Source of the DNA: Deinococcus aetherius
Lineage (GTDB): Bacteria > Deinococcota > Deinococci > Deinococcales > Deinococcaceae
Direction of reading: 5' to 3'
DNA length: 40,000 nucleotides
Assembly (NCBI RefSeq): GCF_025997855.1
Contig: NZ_AP026560.1
Location: 252,501-292,500, forward strand
Positions 1 through 10,919 of the stretch are shown here, piece after piece; position 1 is the first letter of the stretch, and each line of letters starts with the position of its first letter. Under the pieces are notes generated by a model. It was not told the DNA's origin, made no database searches, and saw nothing but the letters and a program-made list of their open reading frames with translations. The translations under genes were made by a program, and so were the position numbers.

Positions 1-1
1 C

Positions 2-328
2 GTCCTGTACCTCTTCGACCGCAGCGGACCCTACCGAGGGCGTCCCGGCCCCGCCCGGGTGGTGGTCCACGGGGTTCTCGACCGCCGGGGGGACGGGCCG
101 CGCGTTCTGACCCCGGACGAGCTGGGCCGCGCCCGCGAAGCCCTGACCGTCGTCGGCGTCTCCGAGGTGGAGGGCGTGGGCAAACTCCTGGCGGTCTCCC
201 GGCGCGTCTGGGTGGTGCATGCACGCCTGCCGCTCGTGCTCGGCGCCTTCGAGGAGCTGCCGGGGGCGGAGGTCGGCGAGTGGGTGTCCTTCCGCACCCT
301 GCCCCCCCTCCACGGCTTCCTGCTCTGA
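2..328 (+). CDS. Partial hypothetical protein (C-terminal 108 residues)
   Basis: An open frame enters from the left edge (first complete codon at base 2) and stops at 326-328. A GTG at 59 could serve as a start, but the frame is open upstream with the same strong G/C third-position bias, so the gene probably begins outside the window. The tail is rich in Val, Leu, Gly and Arg, with no cysteines and no motif I can name. No membrane segment is evident. It is followed by a non-coding gap of about 140 bp containing a weak hairpin. Function unknown. Confidence 0.55.
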   Translation, partial: VLYLFDRSGPYRGRPGPARVVVHGVLDRRGDGPRVLTPDELGRAREALTVVGVSEVEGVGKLLAVSRRVWVVHARLPLVLGAFEELPGAEVGEWVSFRTLPPLHGFLL

Positions 329-421
329 TCCGGGCGGGGGCAGAAGCCGCTATGCAGCCCGCCCTCTGTCCAGGGGTCGGGGCATCCGATATGCCTCTCC
401 GAGCGGCGGTCACTTGGCTCC

Positions 422-447
422 ACCCCCAATGTGAGGGAGGTGGGGGT
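422..447 (+). terminator. Weak hairpin after the partial gene
   Basis: ACCCCCA (422-428) pairs with TGGGGGT (441-447) and is followed by TTTA. The stem is only 7 bp and the T-tract is short, so it is a weak terminator candidate for the gene ending at 328. Confidence 0.3.
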
Positions 448-470
448 TTACTGAGGACAATGGGAGGAGC

Positions 471-494
471 ATGATGTTCCTGAAGACCCAATGA
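471..494 (+). CDS. Putative leader mini-ORF coupled to the cyclase-like gene
   Basis: A GGAGG at 463-467 precedes two adjacent ATG codons (471 and 474). The frame encodes only MMFLKTQ before TGA at 492-494, and that stop overlaps the ATG of the next gene at 491 (ATGA). The good Shine-Dalgarno belongs to this mini-ORF, because the cyclase ATG has no comparable site of its own. This suggests translational coupling: ribosomes finishing the mini-ORF restart at 491. The peptide itself may have no function. Confidence 0.4.
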   Translation: MMFLKTQ

Positions 495-1078
495 CCGACC
501 TGCTCTTTCCCCTCCCAGCCCGGCGCCCCGACCACGAGCGGGCCTGCCTCGTGATGGTCGACCTCGTCGGGAGCACACGGCTGGCGCACCTGCTGCCGCT
601 GGAGGACTACGCCGCGCTGATGGCGGAGTTCGTGCAGGTGCTCGTGCTGAGCTTCGAGGCGCGCGGCGGGCGGGTGTTGCAGCATCAGGGGGACGCGGTG
701 CTGGGGCTGTGGCCGCCGGGCGGGGTGGGGTCGGGCGTCGCCGCCGGGCACGAGTCGCACGAGCGGGCCGCGAAGCTGGGGCTCGCCGCCGCCCTGAGGG
801 TCGACCTGCAGGTGCGTGCGGGCGTCGCCCTGGGGGCCGTGATCACCGGCCAGGTGGGGGGACAGCTCAGCGCCTATGGCCTGCCCGTCAACTACGCCCG
901 GCGCCTGTGTGACGCCGCCCTGCCCGGCGAGACGCTGGTGTGCGGCGAGACGGCGGCCCAGATGGGGTTTCCCGGCGCCCTGGCGGCGCGGACGCTGCCC
1001 CCGCTGGCGGGGTTCGGGCCCGACTGCCGCGCCTACACCGTCCGTGAGGTTGGTGCGGGCGCTATGAAAACCGGTTAA
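491..1078 (+). CDS. Class III adenylate/guanylate cyclase-like domain protein
   Basis: A single class III nucleotidyl cyclase catalytic domain of 195 residues with no membrane or sensor domain, so probably cytosolic. The two metal-binding aspartates are recognisable: D24 in VDLVGSTR and D68 in [10 protein letters not shown]. The transition-state pair is also present, N134 and R138 in PVNYARRL. The two residues that normally specify the purine are changed: Q64 replaces the usual Lys and S127 the usual Asp. It may therefore be a divergent cyclase, a guanylate-leaning enzyme or a nucleotide sensor. Its start overlaps a mini-ORF stop (ATGA). A response regulator and histidine kinase follow on the same strand, but the regulator has its own promoter-like box, so a shared pathway is only suggested. 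Confidence 0.75.
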   Translation: MTDLLFPLPARRPDHERACLVMVDLVGSTRLAHLLPLEDYAALMAEFVQVLVLSFEARGGRVLQHQGDAVLGLWPPGGVGSGVAAGHESHERAAKLGLAAALRVDLQVRAGVALGAVITGQVGGQLSAYGLPVNYARRLCDAALPGETLVCGETAAQMGFPGALAARTLPPLAGFGPDCRAYTVREVGAGAMKTG

Positions 1079-1111
1079 GCGCCCGGGCGGCCTTCTCATG
1101 AGAGCGGTCCC

Positions 1112-1117
1112 TAGACT
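1112..1117 (+). promoter_or_regulatory. -10 box, leaderless start of the response regulator
   Basis: TAGACT ends 6 nt before the ATG at 1124, so transcription would begin at or next to the start codon. No Shine-Dalgarno is visible. Confidence 0.55.
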
Positions 1118-1123
1118 GCCGCT

Positions 1124-1801
<678 letters not shown>

Positions 1802-1813
1802 CCGGGGCGGAGC

Positions 1814-1819
1814 TAGACT
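1814..1819 (+). promoter_or_regulatory. -10 box upstream of the kinase leader ORF
   Basis: TAGACT lies 7 nt before a GTG at 1827, the same spacing seen at confidently placed starts elsewhere in the window. It could give a separate transcript for the kinase, starting at the leader ORF rather than at the kinase ATG. Confidence 0.5.
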
Positions 1820-1826
1820 GCCGGGC

Positions 1827-1880
1827 GTGAGGACCTTGCCCGCCACGCCCGGCGTCCGCCCCCCTGGGGAGTCGCCATGA
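1827..1880 (+). CDS. Putative 17-codon leader ORF coupled to the histidine kinase
   Basis: GTG at 1827 opens a frame encoding [17 protein letters not shown], ending TGA at 1878-1880, which overlaps the kinase ATG at 1877 (ATGA). It is positioned 7 nt after a TAGACT box, as for a leaderless start. The peptide is rich in Pro and Gly and has no recognisable signal. Coupling to the kinase is inferred from the overlap; translation of the leader is not shown by sequence alone. Confidence 0.4.
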   Translation: MRTLPATPGVRPPGESP

Positions 1881-3451
1881 CGCTGCGCTGGCGACTCACC
1901 CTCTTCTACACGGCGCTGCTCGCGGTGTTGCTCACGGTGGTGGGGTTCGCGGCGCTCTTCCTGATGCGCACGAGCCTGGTGGGCAACCTCGACCGGGAGT
2001 TGCAGCGGACGTACCGCAGTTTCACCGACACGGTGAGCCAGCTTCAACTCGGCGTTCCCGGGGAGGGGCCCGAGCAGGACGTGGCGGGCAGCCTCTCGCC
2101 CCTGCGTTACTTCTTCCCCAACGACGCGATCCAGATCGAGGAGCTGGCCTTCTACGACGCGCAGAGCCTGCGGTCGGCGCTGAATCAGGCGCGGAGCCCG
2201 GGGGCGCGGCGGCAACTGCTCGATTACGTGCGCCGCCTGGCGGAGGCTACCCGCCGTCCCCCCATCGGGTTGGACCGCACCGCCCCCCTGGAGCTGCGCG
2301 ACGCGGAACTCACCCGGTTGATCGAGTCGCCCGACGCGCAGATCGTGGTCGAGCGGGACATCAAGGAGGCGTACAGCGGGCGGGTCACGCCCTACCGCTT
2401 CCTGATCACGCTCGCCCCAGTGCAGCTCAAGCCGAGCGGGCTGGGGGGGCCCCAGGAGACCCTCGCCATCACCTACGTGGGCCGACCGCTGACCGCCCTC
2501 CACGACACCCTGGCCCAGCTCCGGCGGGTGATCCTGCTGCTCTTCGTCGTCGGGCTGATCACGGCGGGGGCGGGGGCCTACCTGCTCGCCGGACGGGCGC
2601 TGCATCCCCTGCGACAGGTCCAGCGCGCCGCCGAGCGGATCGGTGGGCAGAACCTGGGCGAGCGGGTGCCCGAGCCGGGCACGGGGGACGAGGTCGAGGC
2701 GTTGGCGGGGGCGCTCAACGCGATGCTGGGTCGCCTGGAGGCGAGCTTCGAGGCGCAGCGCCGATTTACGAGCGACGCCAGCCACGAGCTGCGCACGCCG
2801 GTCACGGCGATCAGCGGGCACGCCAGCTACCTGCTGCGCCGCACTGAGCCCACCCCTCAGCAGCGCGAGAGCCTGGGCATCATCCGCAGCGAGTCCGAGC
2901 GGCTCACCAACCTGATCGCCAGCCTGCTCCAGCTCGCCCGCTCCGACAGCGGGGCGCTCACTCTGACCCGCCAGCCCATCCTCTCGGGCCCCTTTCTCGC
3001 GGAGGTCACGCGCGAACTCGCCCCCCTGGCCCAGGCGCAGGGCACCGCGCTGACGGCGGGCGGGCAGGACGTGGTCTTCGAGGGGGACCCCGACCGCCTC
3101 AAGCAGGTGCTCATCAACCTCGTCGGCAACGCCCTCAAGGCGGGGGCCCGCCACATCGCCCTCACGAGCAGCCTCCAGGAGGACGGGCGGGAGGTGCGCC
3201 TGAGCGTGGGGGACGACGGCCCCGGGATCGCGCCCGAGCACCTGGCCCGCCTCTTCGACCGCTTCTACCGGGTCGAGGACAGCCGCAGCCGCGACCAGGG
3301 GGGCGCGGGCCTGGGCCTGAGCATCGCGAGGGGCATCGTGGATGCACACGGCGGGCGCATCTGGCTGGAGAGTGAGGTCGGGAAGGGCACCACCGCCCAC
3401 GTCCAGCTCCCGGTCGGCAACCTCCCCGAACTCGACGACGACGTGCCGTGA
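1877..3451 (+). CDS. Membrane sensor histidine kinase
   Basis: A 524-residue inner-membrane kinase. A first membrane helix (about 8-31) is followed by a roughly 185-residue extracytoplasmic sensor region, a second helix (about 217-240), a HAMP linker, a HisKA domain with phospho-acceptor H303 in [11 protein letters not shown], and a HATPase_c domain with N-box ([12 protein letters not shown]), G1 (DDGPGIAP), F-box (LFDRFYR) and G2 (GAGLGLSIA). All catalytic boxes are intact. It lies 75 bp after the DrRRA-like regulator on the same strand and is its likely partner. The sensor region resembles no ligand-binding family I can name. The start at 1877 overlaps the stop of a 17-codon leader ORF. Confidence 0.88.
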   Translation: MTLRWRLTLFYTALLAVLLTVVGFAALFLMRTSLVGNLDRELQRTYRSFTDTVSQLQLGVPGEGPEQDVAGSLSPLRYFFPNDAIQIEELAFYDAQSLRSALNQARSPGARRQLLDYVRRLAEATRRPPIGLDRTAPLELRDAELTRLIESPDAQIVVERDIKEAYSGRVTPYRFLITLAPVQLKPSGLGGPQETLAITYVGRPLTALHDTLAQLRRVILLLFVVGLITAGAGAYLLAGRALHPLRQVQRAAERIGGQNLGERVPEPGTGDEVEALAGALNAMLGRLEASFEAQRRFTSDASHELRTPVTAISGHASYLLRRTEPTPQQRESLGIIRSESERLTNLIASLLQLARSDSGALTLTRQPILSGPFLAEVTRELAPLAQAQGTALTAGGQDVVFEGDPDRLKQVLINLVGNALKAGARHIALTSSLQEDGREVRLSVGDDGPGIAPEHLARLFDRFYRVEDSRSRDQGGAGLGLSIARGIVDAHGGRIWLESEVGKGTTAHVQLPVGNLPELDDDVP

Positions 3452-3805
3452 GGGCGTGGTTGAAAAGGGCCTGGAAGGGGGCGATGAGGGGCTGAGAGGA
3501 CGTGGGCGTTCTCACCTCCCAGCCCTTGATATGAAGTGCGAGACGGGCTGTCGGAGCGTTTTGTCGTCCGAGAGAAGAACGAGCGGGGTGACGAGCGCCG
3601 CTCGCCAACCCTCTCCTTCGGAGCTTTACAAGTCTGCTTCGCAGCTCTGTGAGTCACCCGCAAGGGGAGAGGGAGAAAAAGACCCTCACCATGACGCTGT
3701 TCAGCGGATTGCTCATCAAACGTCACGAGGGGGAGGAGTCAAAGAGTTCAGTGAGCAATTGGCAACTGAGGACCTCCTGCCCAAACAGGCGCTGACCGAC
3801 TCGCT
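3452..3805. other. Intergenic region between kinase and PBP genes, holding repeat copy C
   Basis: This 354-bp gap between convergent genes has no credible ORF. Its middle carries a partial copy of the dispersed intergenic repeat found twice more in the window. No classical terminator with a T-tract is visible on either strand. Confidence 0.6.
3557..3681 (+). repeat. Dispersed intergenic repeat, partial copy C
   Basis: It starts with CGTTTTGTCGTCC followed by a run close to AGAGAAGAACGAG, matching copy B from 28619. It continues with CTGCTTCGCAGCTCT, GAGTCACCC and AGGGGAGAGGGAG, matching the reverse complement of copy A. It lacks the longer conserved part shared by copies A and B, so it is truncated or a shorter variant. 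It contains small hairpins, for example CTGC-TTC-GCAG. Confidence 0.7.
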
Positions 3806-5194
3806 TCAATGCGCGGCGGCGACTGCCCGCACGACCTCGTCCTGGAGGGCGCGCAGGGTGAGGATCGGGGCGTCCTCGGGGCCGTTCATCAGCACGGCGA
3901 AGGCGAGGGTGTGGCCGCTCCCGCCCGTCACGTACCCGGCCAGGGCGCTCACCCCCGGAAGGGTGCCCGTCTTCGCGCGCACGTCGAGCCCCGAGCCCAC
4001 CAGCCGCCGCGCGAGGGTGCCGCCGCGCCCGTCGTGCCTCGGGTCAGCCTCGCCCGTCCCCGCCCGGGGCAGGGCCTCGGCGAGAATGTTGCGGCGCTCG
4101 CGGTAGACCTCGCCCGGCTCCTCGGCGCGTGGCTCCCCGGCCGGGTAGGGGAGATCGTGCGCCCCGCGCAGCAACTCCACCAGGGCGCGGGCGGTGAGGC
4201 GATTCCCGCGGCTCAGGCCGCTGCCGTCGGCGAGGTGCACGCCGGTCAGGTCCACCCCCAGGCGGCGAAGAAGCGAGCGTTCCCGCGCGAGCGCGCCGGG
4301 GAGGGTGCCGTCCCCGCCGGGCCGGGCCGCGAGGGTGGCGAGCAACTCCTCCGCCCGCAGGTTGTCGCTGGGCCGCAGGGTGGCGGCGAGCACGTCGCCG
4401 GGCGGGGCGCTGCGGACGCTTGCCACGCCCTGCTCGGGCCGCTGGCCCACCGGCACGAAGGGGTCGGGTGGGAGTGGACGGCCCCGCTCGTCCACCCGGG
4501 AGGGGGGCAGATAAGGGGTGAAGCCTGGGGCGTGGCCCACCGTCTCCGAGTTCACCCGCACCCCGGCGCGGCGCAGCTCGCCGATCAGGGCCGCGCCCGC
4601 CCACCGACGCGCCTGCTCCGCCGACGTGGGCGGGGCGCCGTGCCAGTCCGAGAGGCGCACGGGCGTCATGGGCACGCCCAGGGGCAGATCCCGCCAGGTC
4701 GCGGCGTCGAGTGGGTGCTCGTCCAGGCGCACCTCCCCGACCTCGCGCAGGCCCCGGGCGTAGGCCTGCCGGGCGAGCGAGCGCAGGCTGTTGGGGCCCT
4801 CCGCCACGCTCAGGGTGGGGTCGGCGCCGCCGCGCAGGGTGAGGTGGGAGACGCGGGGGCGCCCCACCTCGGCGGCGGGCACGGTGAGTTCGGTGCTCCA
4901 CCACCCGCCCGCGCCGCCCCGGTCGGCAAGGACCGCCATCGCCGTCACGAGCTTGAGGGTGCTCGCGGGGATGAGGGGGAGGTCGGCCCCGCGCGCCTCC
5001 AGCTCCTCGCCCGTCGTCAGGTCGCGCACGAGCAGGCCGACGCGCACGTTCCCCGGCAGGCGGTCCAGAGCCCGCCGGACCCCCGCGCTCGGCCCCGGTT
5101 CGCGGACGAGCCGCACCACCGGGGCAAGCTCCGGCGCCCGCACCGCCGACCCGGGGGCCAGCAGCGCGAGGCAAAGGAGCAGGACTCGCCGCAC
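3806..5194 (-). CDS. dacB: D-alanyl-D-alanine carboxypeptidase/endopeptidase, PBP4 (S13) family
   Basis: A secreted low-molecular-weight penicillin-binding protein that trims or cleaves peptidoglycan cross-links. Counting from the GTG at 5194 it has 462 residues, a signal peptide ([20 protein letters not shown]), SxxK with nucleophile S78 in PASTLK, SDN at 276-278, and KTG at 408-410. A large insert between SxxK and SDN is typical of the family. The frame is open to a TTG at 5251, but the GTG at 5194 is preferred: it begins the signal peptide and a TATCCT box ends 6 nt upstream. The promoter region is shared with a divergent small gene starting at 5226. Confidence 0.87.
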   Translation of the reverse strand: MRRVLLLCLALLAPGSAVRAPELAPVVRLVREPGPSAGVRRALDRLPGNVRVGLLVRDLTTGEELEARGADLPLIPASTLKLVTAMAVLADRGGAGGWWSTELTVPAAEVGRPRVSHLTLRGGADPTLSVAEGPNSLRSLARQAYARGLREVGEVRLDEHPLDAATWRDLPLGVPMTPVRLSDWHGAPPTSAEQARRWAGAALIGELRRAGVRVNSETVGHAPGFTPYLPPSRVDERGRPLPPDPFVPVGQRPEQGVASVRSAPPGDVLAATLRPSDNLRAEELLATLAARPGGDGTLPGALARERSLLRRLGVDLTGVHLADGSGLSRGNRLTARALVELLRGAHDLPYPAGEPRAEEPGEVYRERRNILAEALPRAGTGEADPRHDGRGGTLARRLVGSGLDVRAKTGTLPGVSALAGYVTGGSGHTLAFAVLMNGPEDAPILTLRALQDEVVRAVAAAH

Positions 5195-5200
5195 GGGCGC

Positions 5201-5206
5201 AGGATA
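5201..5206 (-). promoter_or_regulatory. -10 box, leaderless start of dacB
   Basis: On the minus strand TATCCT is followed after 6 nt by the GTG at 5194. This supports that start over the upstream TTG. Confidence 0.55.
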
Positions 5207-5225
5207 GCGGGCAGACTGTGGGGGC

Positions 5226-5438
5226 GTGACCCAGGAAGACCTCACCGGCAACGTCCTCCACTGCCCCCGCTGCGGGCGGGCCTACCGCTTCACCCGCACG
5301 GCTCACGGCCACGCCGTCCGCGTCCGCGAGAAACGCTGGCCCTGGAGCCGCGAGGCGACCTGGCAGGGGTGGGGTGAGTGGACCGAGCCGCTGGGCAAGT
5401 TCCGCTGCCGCTGCGGCTCCGGCCTCACCCTGCGCTGA
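5226..5438 (+). CDS. Small zinc-ribbon-like protein
   Basis: A 70-residue protein starting at GTG 5226. It has CPRCG at 13-17 and CRCG near the C-terminus, so four cysteines could bind one zinc in a ribbon fold. The middle is Trp- and Arg-rich (KRWPWSR). A CAGACT box ends 8 nt before the start. It is divergent from dacB with 31 bp between starts, and its stop lies 3 bp before the convergent SDR stop. I do not recognise a function; a role in nucleic-acid or protein binding is only a guess from the ribbon. Confidence 0.6.
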   Translation: MTQEDLTGNVLHCPRCGRAYRFTRTAHGHAVRVREKRWPWSREATWQGWGEWTEPLGKFRCRCGSGLTLR

Positions 5439-5441
5439 GGC

Positions 5442-6281
<840 letters not shown>

Positions 6282-6348
6282 GGTGGGCTCCTTGGGAAAG
6301 CGGTCAGCCGTCAGCTTTCAGCAAAAGACGGGAGGAGGGCTTGAGCCT

Positions 6349-7119
<771 letters not shown>

Positions 7120-7125
7120 GGGGGA

Positions 7126-7131
7126 AGTGTA
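7126..7131 (-). promoter_or_regulatory. -10 box for the dienoyl-CoA gene pair
   Basis: On the minus strand TACACT is followed after 6 nt by the ATG at 7119. Confidence 0.5.
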
Positions 7132-7192
7132 CCGGGTTCAAAAAGGGTGGAGGGCCGACGGGCGCTTCCCCCTCATGCGCCAGACTGCCCCC

Positions 7193-7591
7193 ATGCGAAC
7201 GGTCGTGGCGGGCATCTTGGAGCGCGAGGGGCCGGGCGGGGTGCGGCAGGTGCTCGTGGGCGCCCGGTCCTCCCCCGCGTGGGCGGCGGGGCAGTGGGAG
7301 TTCCCGGGGGGCAAGGTGGAGAACGGCGAGACGGTCGAGGGAGCGCTCGCCCGTGAGTGGCGCGAGGAGCTGGGGGCGGAGGTGACGGTGGGCGAGGAGG
7401 TGTACCGCTCGCACCTCGACACCCCGGTGGGCGCCTTCACGCTCGTGGCGCTGCGGGTGCGGCTGCTCTCGGACGAGCCGCGCCCGCTGGAGCACCGGGC
7501 CCTGGCGTGGGTGGCGCCCGCCGACCTCACCCGGTTGAGGCTGCTGGCGAGCAACGTGCCCATCGCGGCGTCGCTGAATAGGGCAGGGTAG
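7193..7591 (+). CDS. Nudix hydrolase, MutT/NudG-like
   Basis: A 132-residue protein with a complete Nudix box at 40-62: G-x5-E-x7-REWREELGA. The preceding WEFPGGKVE and the short length match MutT/CTP-pyrophosphohydrolase-type enzymes, which cleave oxidised or non-canonical nucleoside triphosphates to monophosphate and pyrophosphate. The frame is open to 7118, but the ATG at 7193 is chosen because it starts the first beta-strand directly and has a CAGACT box 6 nt upstream. It is divergent from the dienoyl-CoA pair and ends 12 bp from the convergent phosphoesterase gene. The exact substrate cannot be read from sequence; Deinococcus encodes many Nudix proteins. Confidence 0.85.
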   Translation: MRTVVAGILEREGPGGVRQVLVGARSSPAWAAGQWEFPGGKVENGETVEGALAREWREELGAEVTVGEEVYRSHLDTPVGAFTLVALRVRLLSDEPRPLEHRALAWVAPADLTRLRLLASNVPIAASLNRAG

Positions 7592-7603
7592 GGCCTTTGT
7601 GGC

Positions 7604-8362
7604 TCAGCCCGGGCGGGGCAACCAGCGGGCCTGCCGGAGCATCGCCGCCGAGCGGGAGGCGAAGGGCAGGCCGGAGGCCTCCACCTCCCGCGCCACGGCC
7701 TCGCTGTCGTAGGACACGCGGCGGTGGTCGAGCGTCCAGCCTCCACCGCGCCAGGTGACGACCCCGTAAGCCGCGCGTCGGTCCCCGTCGAATGGGAAGC
7801 CGACGGACCCGACCGAGGCGAGGGCCTGCCCGCCCAGCCGTCGCCACGAGGCGTAATGGATATGGCCGAAGACGCTGAGTCCGGCGCAGTGTCCGCGAAA
7901 CATGGCCCGCAGTTCCCCGTCGGCGGAAGCGCGCGTGAACGTCGTGCCCAGGGGGTGAGGTTCGAGGATGGGCAGATCGAAGGGGCTGCGGGGCGAGGCG
8001 TGCATGAGCAGCAGGTCCCGGGCGTCGCCCTCCGCCTGAGCCGAACCCGGTCCCTCCCAAGCCGGACGGAAGGTCAGGGGCAGCCGCGCCAGGAACAGGA
8101 GCCCCTCGGGGGAGAGCCGCTCCCTGGCCCACGCCGCAACGGGATCGGCCCCGGCTAACACCTCCAGGTCGGTGTTGCCGATGACGGCGGGGAGGCCGAG
8201 TTCCATCAGCAGCGCCAAGCATCCGGCGGGCCGGGGACCGTTCATCACGGCGTCGCCCAGAAACACCACCTCATCGCAGGCCCGAACCTCAGGCTCGGCC
8301 AGCACGGCCTCCAGGGCGGCCAGGTTGCCGTGAACGTCAGCGAGCAGGGCGACCGCCGTCAC
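7604..8362 (-). CDS. Calcineurin-like metallophosphoesterase
   Basis: A 252-residue two-metal phosphoesterase. The motifs occur in family order: DVHGN near the N-terminus, GDAVMNGP, GNTD, LLMHASP and GHIHY. All expected metal ligands appear to be present. The same frame is open far upstream, through the shadow of pdxY and a repeat, but the GTG at 8362 gives VTAVALLADVHGN, the usual start of the family. This start lies 14 nt after the pdxY stop, so the two genes are probably co-transcribed. The substrate is unknown; related small enzymes act on phosphodiesters, dinucleoside polyphosphates or phosphoproteins. Confidence 0.82.
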   Translation of the reverse strand: MTAVALLADVHGNLAALEAVLAEPEVRACDEVVFLGDAVMNGPRPAGCLALLMELGLPAVIGNTDLEVLAGADPVAAWARERLSPEGLLFLARLPLTFRPAWEGPGSAQAEGDARDLLLMHASPRSPFDLPILEPHPLGTTFTRASADGELRAMFRGHCAGLSVFGHIHYASWRRLGGQALASVGSVGFPFDGDRRAAYGVVTWRGGGWTLDHRRVSYDSEAVAREVEASGLPFASRSAAMLRQARWLPRPG

Positions 8363-8376
8363 GTGCGCCCCTCCCC

Positions 8377-9273
8377 TCAGCCCACCCGCTCGGCCCCGAA
8401 CACCCGTGAGGGCCGCACGAATTCCTCCTGCCCGGCGACGAGCTGAATCTCGCGCGTCCCCGCCCGGTGGGTGAGGTCGAGCACCCCGTACAGGGCGCTC
8501 ATGCTCAGAGCCAGGGCCTCTCCCGCGTCCCCACTCTGGAGGTAGTGCCCGAAGAACAGCGCGGCGATGGCGTCCCCGGTGCCGTTGCGGGGGGGATCGA
8601 GGGGGATCAGCGGCGTGCGGCACAGCCAGGCGCCCTCCTCGGTCACCGCCAGCGTCTCGATCACGTCCCCCGGCGCGTCCTCCCGCACGAGGCTGGTCAC
8701 GACCACGATGCGCGGCCCGCCCTCCCGCATCCGGGTTCGCAGGGTGCGCGCCGCCTCCAGCGCCTCCGCCAGCGTCGTCACGGGGCGCCCCGTCAGCAGC
8801 TCCAGCTCGAACTGGTTGGGCGTCACCACGTCGGCCTCGGGGATCGCCTGGGCGCGGATCAGGTCGGGGAGTTCCGGGCGCACGAACACGCCGCGCCCCA
8901 CGTCGCCCATCACGGGGTCGCAGCAGTAGAGGGCCTCCGGGTTGGCCGCCCGCACCCGCCGCACGGCGCCCACCACCGCGCCCACCGTGCCCTCGCTGCC
9001 CATGTAGCCGCTGAGGACGGCGTGGCAGGTCGGGAGGGCCCCGCGCGCCTCGATCCCGTCGATGATCTGGGCGACGTGTTCGGGCGGGAAGACGGTGCCC
9101 GTCCATGCCCCGTAGCCGGTGTGGTTGGAGAACTGGACCGTGTTGATCGCCCAGACCTCGAAGCCCAGGCGTTGCAGCGGGAAGACGGCGGCGGCGTTGC
9201 CGACGTGGCCGTAGCTCACCCACGACTGGATGCTCAGGAGGTTGAGGGGGAGGGCAGGGGGGGAGGCGGTCAT
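8377..9273 (-). CDS. pdxY: Pyridoxal/pyridoxamine kinase
   Basis: A 298-residue ribokinase-fold kinase that phosphorylates pyridoxal, the salvage route to pyridoxal phosphate. Visible signatures are [13 protein letters not shown] at the start of the fold, DPVMGD in the middle, TSLV before the nucleotide-binding region and the anion-hole motif [14 protein letters not shown]. The start at 9273 is chosen over one 27 codons upstream because the longer N-terminus would be encoded by non-coding DNA next to the dispersed repeat, and because TATCCT ends 7 nt before this ATG. It is the first gene of a pair with the downstream phosphoesterase. Confidence 0.87.
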   Translation of the reverse strand: MTASPPALPLNLLSIQSWVSYGHVGNAAAVFPLQRLGFEVWAINTVQFSNHTGYGAWTGTVFPPEHVAQIIDGIEARGALPTCHAVLSGYMGSEGTVGAVVGAVRRVRAANPEALYCCDPVMGDVGRGVFVRPELPDLIRAQAIPEADVVTPNQFELELLTGRPVTTLAEALEAARTLRTRMREGGPRIVVVTSLVREDAPGDVIETLAVTEEGAWLCRTPLIPLDPPRNGTGDAIAALFFGHYLQSGDAGEALALSMSALYGVLDLTHRAGTREIQLVAGQEEFVRPSRVFGAERVG

Positions 9274-9280
9274 GGGTTTG

Positions 9281-9286
9281 AGGATA
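9281..9286 (-). promoter_or_regulatory. -10 box, leaderless start of pdxY
   Basis: On the minus strand TATCCT is followed after 7 nt by the ATG at 9273, supporting the short form of PdxY. Confidence 0.55.
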
Positions 9287-9326
9287 GCCCCGGGCTTGTC
9301 GGGAGTGGCTTTGGTGGGCCGGGCGT

Positions 9327-9650
9327 CTTGCCACGGTTTGCCCCCACCCCCCACCCCCTACCCCCAAAGGGGGCAGGGGGAGCTTTCCGCTGCGCTCGGC
9401 AAGGACACACGGGTGGCGCGGGTGGACGTGTTCCTCTGAACGCAATGTGTGATCTTGTCGCGTCCCATCTGCGGGCCCACCGTCTCGCTGCGCGAGCCGA
9501 CGTGGTCGTGGGCCTGGGCCGCCCGTTCGCGGACACCCGTAGGGCGTCCAGATTGGCGTTTTGAAAAGCAAAGGCTTCATCATCTTTTCTCCCCCTCCCC
9601 TCGTGGGTGACTCGTAGAGCTGCGAAGCAGAGGGTTGGGGAGAGGGAGCG
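9327..9650 (-). repeat. Dispersed intergenic repeat, copy A
   Basis: Read on the minus strand, this region matches copy B (28619-28959, plus strand) over most of its length. Long identical blocks include CAAAACGCCAATC, CCCAGGCCCACGACCACG, TCGGCTCGCGCAGCGAGACG, TGGGACGCGACAAGATCA and GGGGGCAAACCGT. Hairpins are conserved: CTCGC-GCA-GCGAG inside, and an end hairpin pairing CCCCCTACCCCC with GGGGGCAGGGGG. Copy A also holds the CTGCTTCGCAG segment seen in copy C but missing from copy B. Confidence 0.85.
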
Positions 9651-9821
9651 TGTGACCACCTCCACCGCCCCACCCCTGCCTTCCGCCTGCAAATTCAGGT
9701 GAAACCGCATTACCACGACTTTGAACCCGCAGGGCTGCTTGCCGAGGCTGGGCTTGGCAGCCAGCAGGCGAAAGGGGCCAGGGAGATCACCCTCAGCCCC
9801 TCATCACCCACCCCTCAACCC

Positions 9822-10847
9822 TCATCCCTTCCTGTCCTCCAGCCGCACCTGCCACTCGGTGAACTCGGCCCAGGGGGTGAACCCCAGCGCCACGTTGATC
9901 CTCAGCATGGCGGCGTTCTCGTGGGCGTTGTTCGTGCGGACGACCCTTGCGCGGGGGCAGTGGACGCGGACGTGGCGGACCATCGCGGCCTTGAGCCACT
10001 TGCCCAGGCCCTGCCCGCGTGCGGCGGGGCGCACGGCGGTCGCCCCCTGGTAGACGAGGGCCGCGCGCTCGGGGCTCCAGAAGACCTCGGTGTACCCGGC
10101 GAGTTCCCCGGTGCGGGTGTCCTCGGCGGCCAGCAGCGGGCGGACCTCCCCGCCCTCGGCGATCATGTCGTCCCAGGCGCGGATCATCTCGGGGGTGACC
10201 TGGAAGTCGTCCACGTCGAGGTCGCCCCGGGGCGCGGTGTTCATCACCATGAACACGTCTGCCGCCCGCTCCAGGAAGTCCTCAGGAATGCGTTCCCAGA
10301 GGTGCAGGCGGTACGGGTCCCCCTCGGGGCGGGCCGTCCAGGCGTCCAGCAACGAGTCGGGAATGGCGGCGAGGTCGAGCTGGCTCTGGCGCAGGGTGAG
10401 GGCGGGCTCGGCCCCCAGGCGGCGGGCAAAGGCTTCCCCGGCGGGGAGGCGGTTCGTGGTGCCGAAGGTGACGAGGCGGCGGCCCTCCCGGCGGGCGGTC
10501 TCCCCCAGCGCCCGGGCGAGGCCCTGCCCCAGGCCCCGGCGGCGCCACGCGGGGTGGACGGTGAGCCGGGCGTGCGCGGCGTGCAGGTTCTGGGTCAGGC
10601 TGTACTCCAGGCTGGTCCAGCCCAGCGCCCGGGTGTGCTCGTCATCGTCCCAGACGGCGAAGTGCGTGGCGGCCTCGCCGGGGGTGACGTGGGTGATCCA
10701 CACCGCCTCGCGCTCGGGCCTGCGGGGTGGGTCGTCGGGATGGGTGAAGGTCTCGCTCTCGGAAAGAAGACGCCCGACCGCGAGCCTCGATTGCGGGGAC
10801 GCCGCCACGGGGTCGAACGGGGTCACGGTCAGGGTGCGCGTCGTCAT
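9822..10847 (-). CDS. Double-domain GNAT N-acetyltransferase
   Basis: A 341-residue protein made of two GNAT acetyltransferase units. The acetyl-CoA motif A appears in both: [10 protein letters not shown] in the N-terminal half and [10 protein letters not shown] in the C-terminal half. The end contains [22 protein letters not shown], a block closely echoed by another protein in this window (37829-38764), so the two are paralogues. Tandem GNAT proteins include mycothiol synthase, but the acceptor here is unknown. A CACACT box ends 6 nt before the ATG. It lies 72 bp downstream of the M3 peptidase gene on the same strand. Confidence 0.8.
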   Translation of the reverse strand: MTTRTLTVTPFDPVAASPQSRLAVGRLLSESETFTHPDDPPRRPEREAVWITHVTPGEAATHFAVWDDDEHTRALGWTSLEYSLTQNLHAAHARLTVHPAWRRRGLGQGLARALGETARREGRRLVTFGTTNRLPAGEAFARRLGAEPALTLRQSQLDLAAIPDSLLDAWTARPEGDPYRLHLWERIPEDFLERAADVFMVMNTAPRGDLDVDDFQVTPEMIRAWDDMIAEGGEVRPLLAAEDTRTGELAGYTEVFWSPERAALVYQGATAVRPAARGQGLGKWLKAAMVRHVRVHCPRARVVRTNNAHENAAMLRINVALGFTPWAEFTEWQVRLEDRKG

Positions 10848-10853
10848 GGGGGT

Positions 10854-10859
10854 AGTGTG
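10854..10859 (-). promoter_or_regulatory. Probable -10 box of the double-GNAT gene
   Basis: On the minus strand CACACT lies 6 nt before the ATG at 10847. The first base deviates from TANNNT, as it does at the Nudix gene, so support is weaker. Confidence 0.35.
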
Positions 10860-10919
10860 CGTACCCCGGCCGGGAAGTACATCCGCAAGGTGGCGGAGGG
10901 CGACTAAGGGTTTCGGGGG

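Larger units (their letters stand above)
9274..9821. other. Intergenic region upstream of pdxY, dominated by repeat copy A
   Basis: This 548-bp gap contains the pdxY promoter box and a long copy of the dispersed repeat (9327-9650). Open frames crossing it are artefacts, and similar peptides appear from the other repeat copies. The remaining 170 bp before the GNAT stop shows nothing I can name. Confidence 0.6.

Noticed and set aside
9341..9378. C-rich/G-rich tracts as a CRISPR repeat or origin.
   Set aside because: They form one hairpin at the end of the dispersed repeat, with no regular spacing, cas genes or DnaA boxes.
7604..9673. A 689-codon minus-strand frame suggesting a large phosphoesterase fusion.
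   Set aside because: Only the last 252 codons carry motifs. The rest is out-of-frame pdxY and the dispersed repeat; a normal GTG start exists at 8362.
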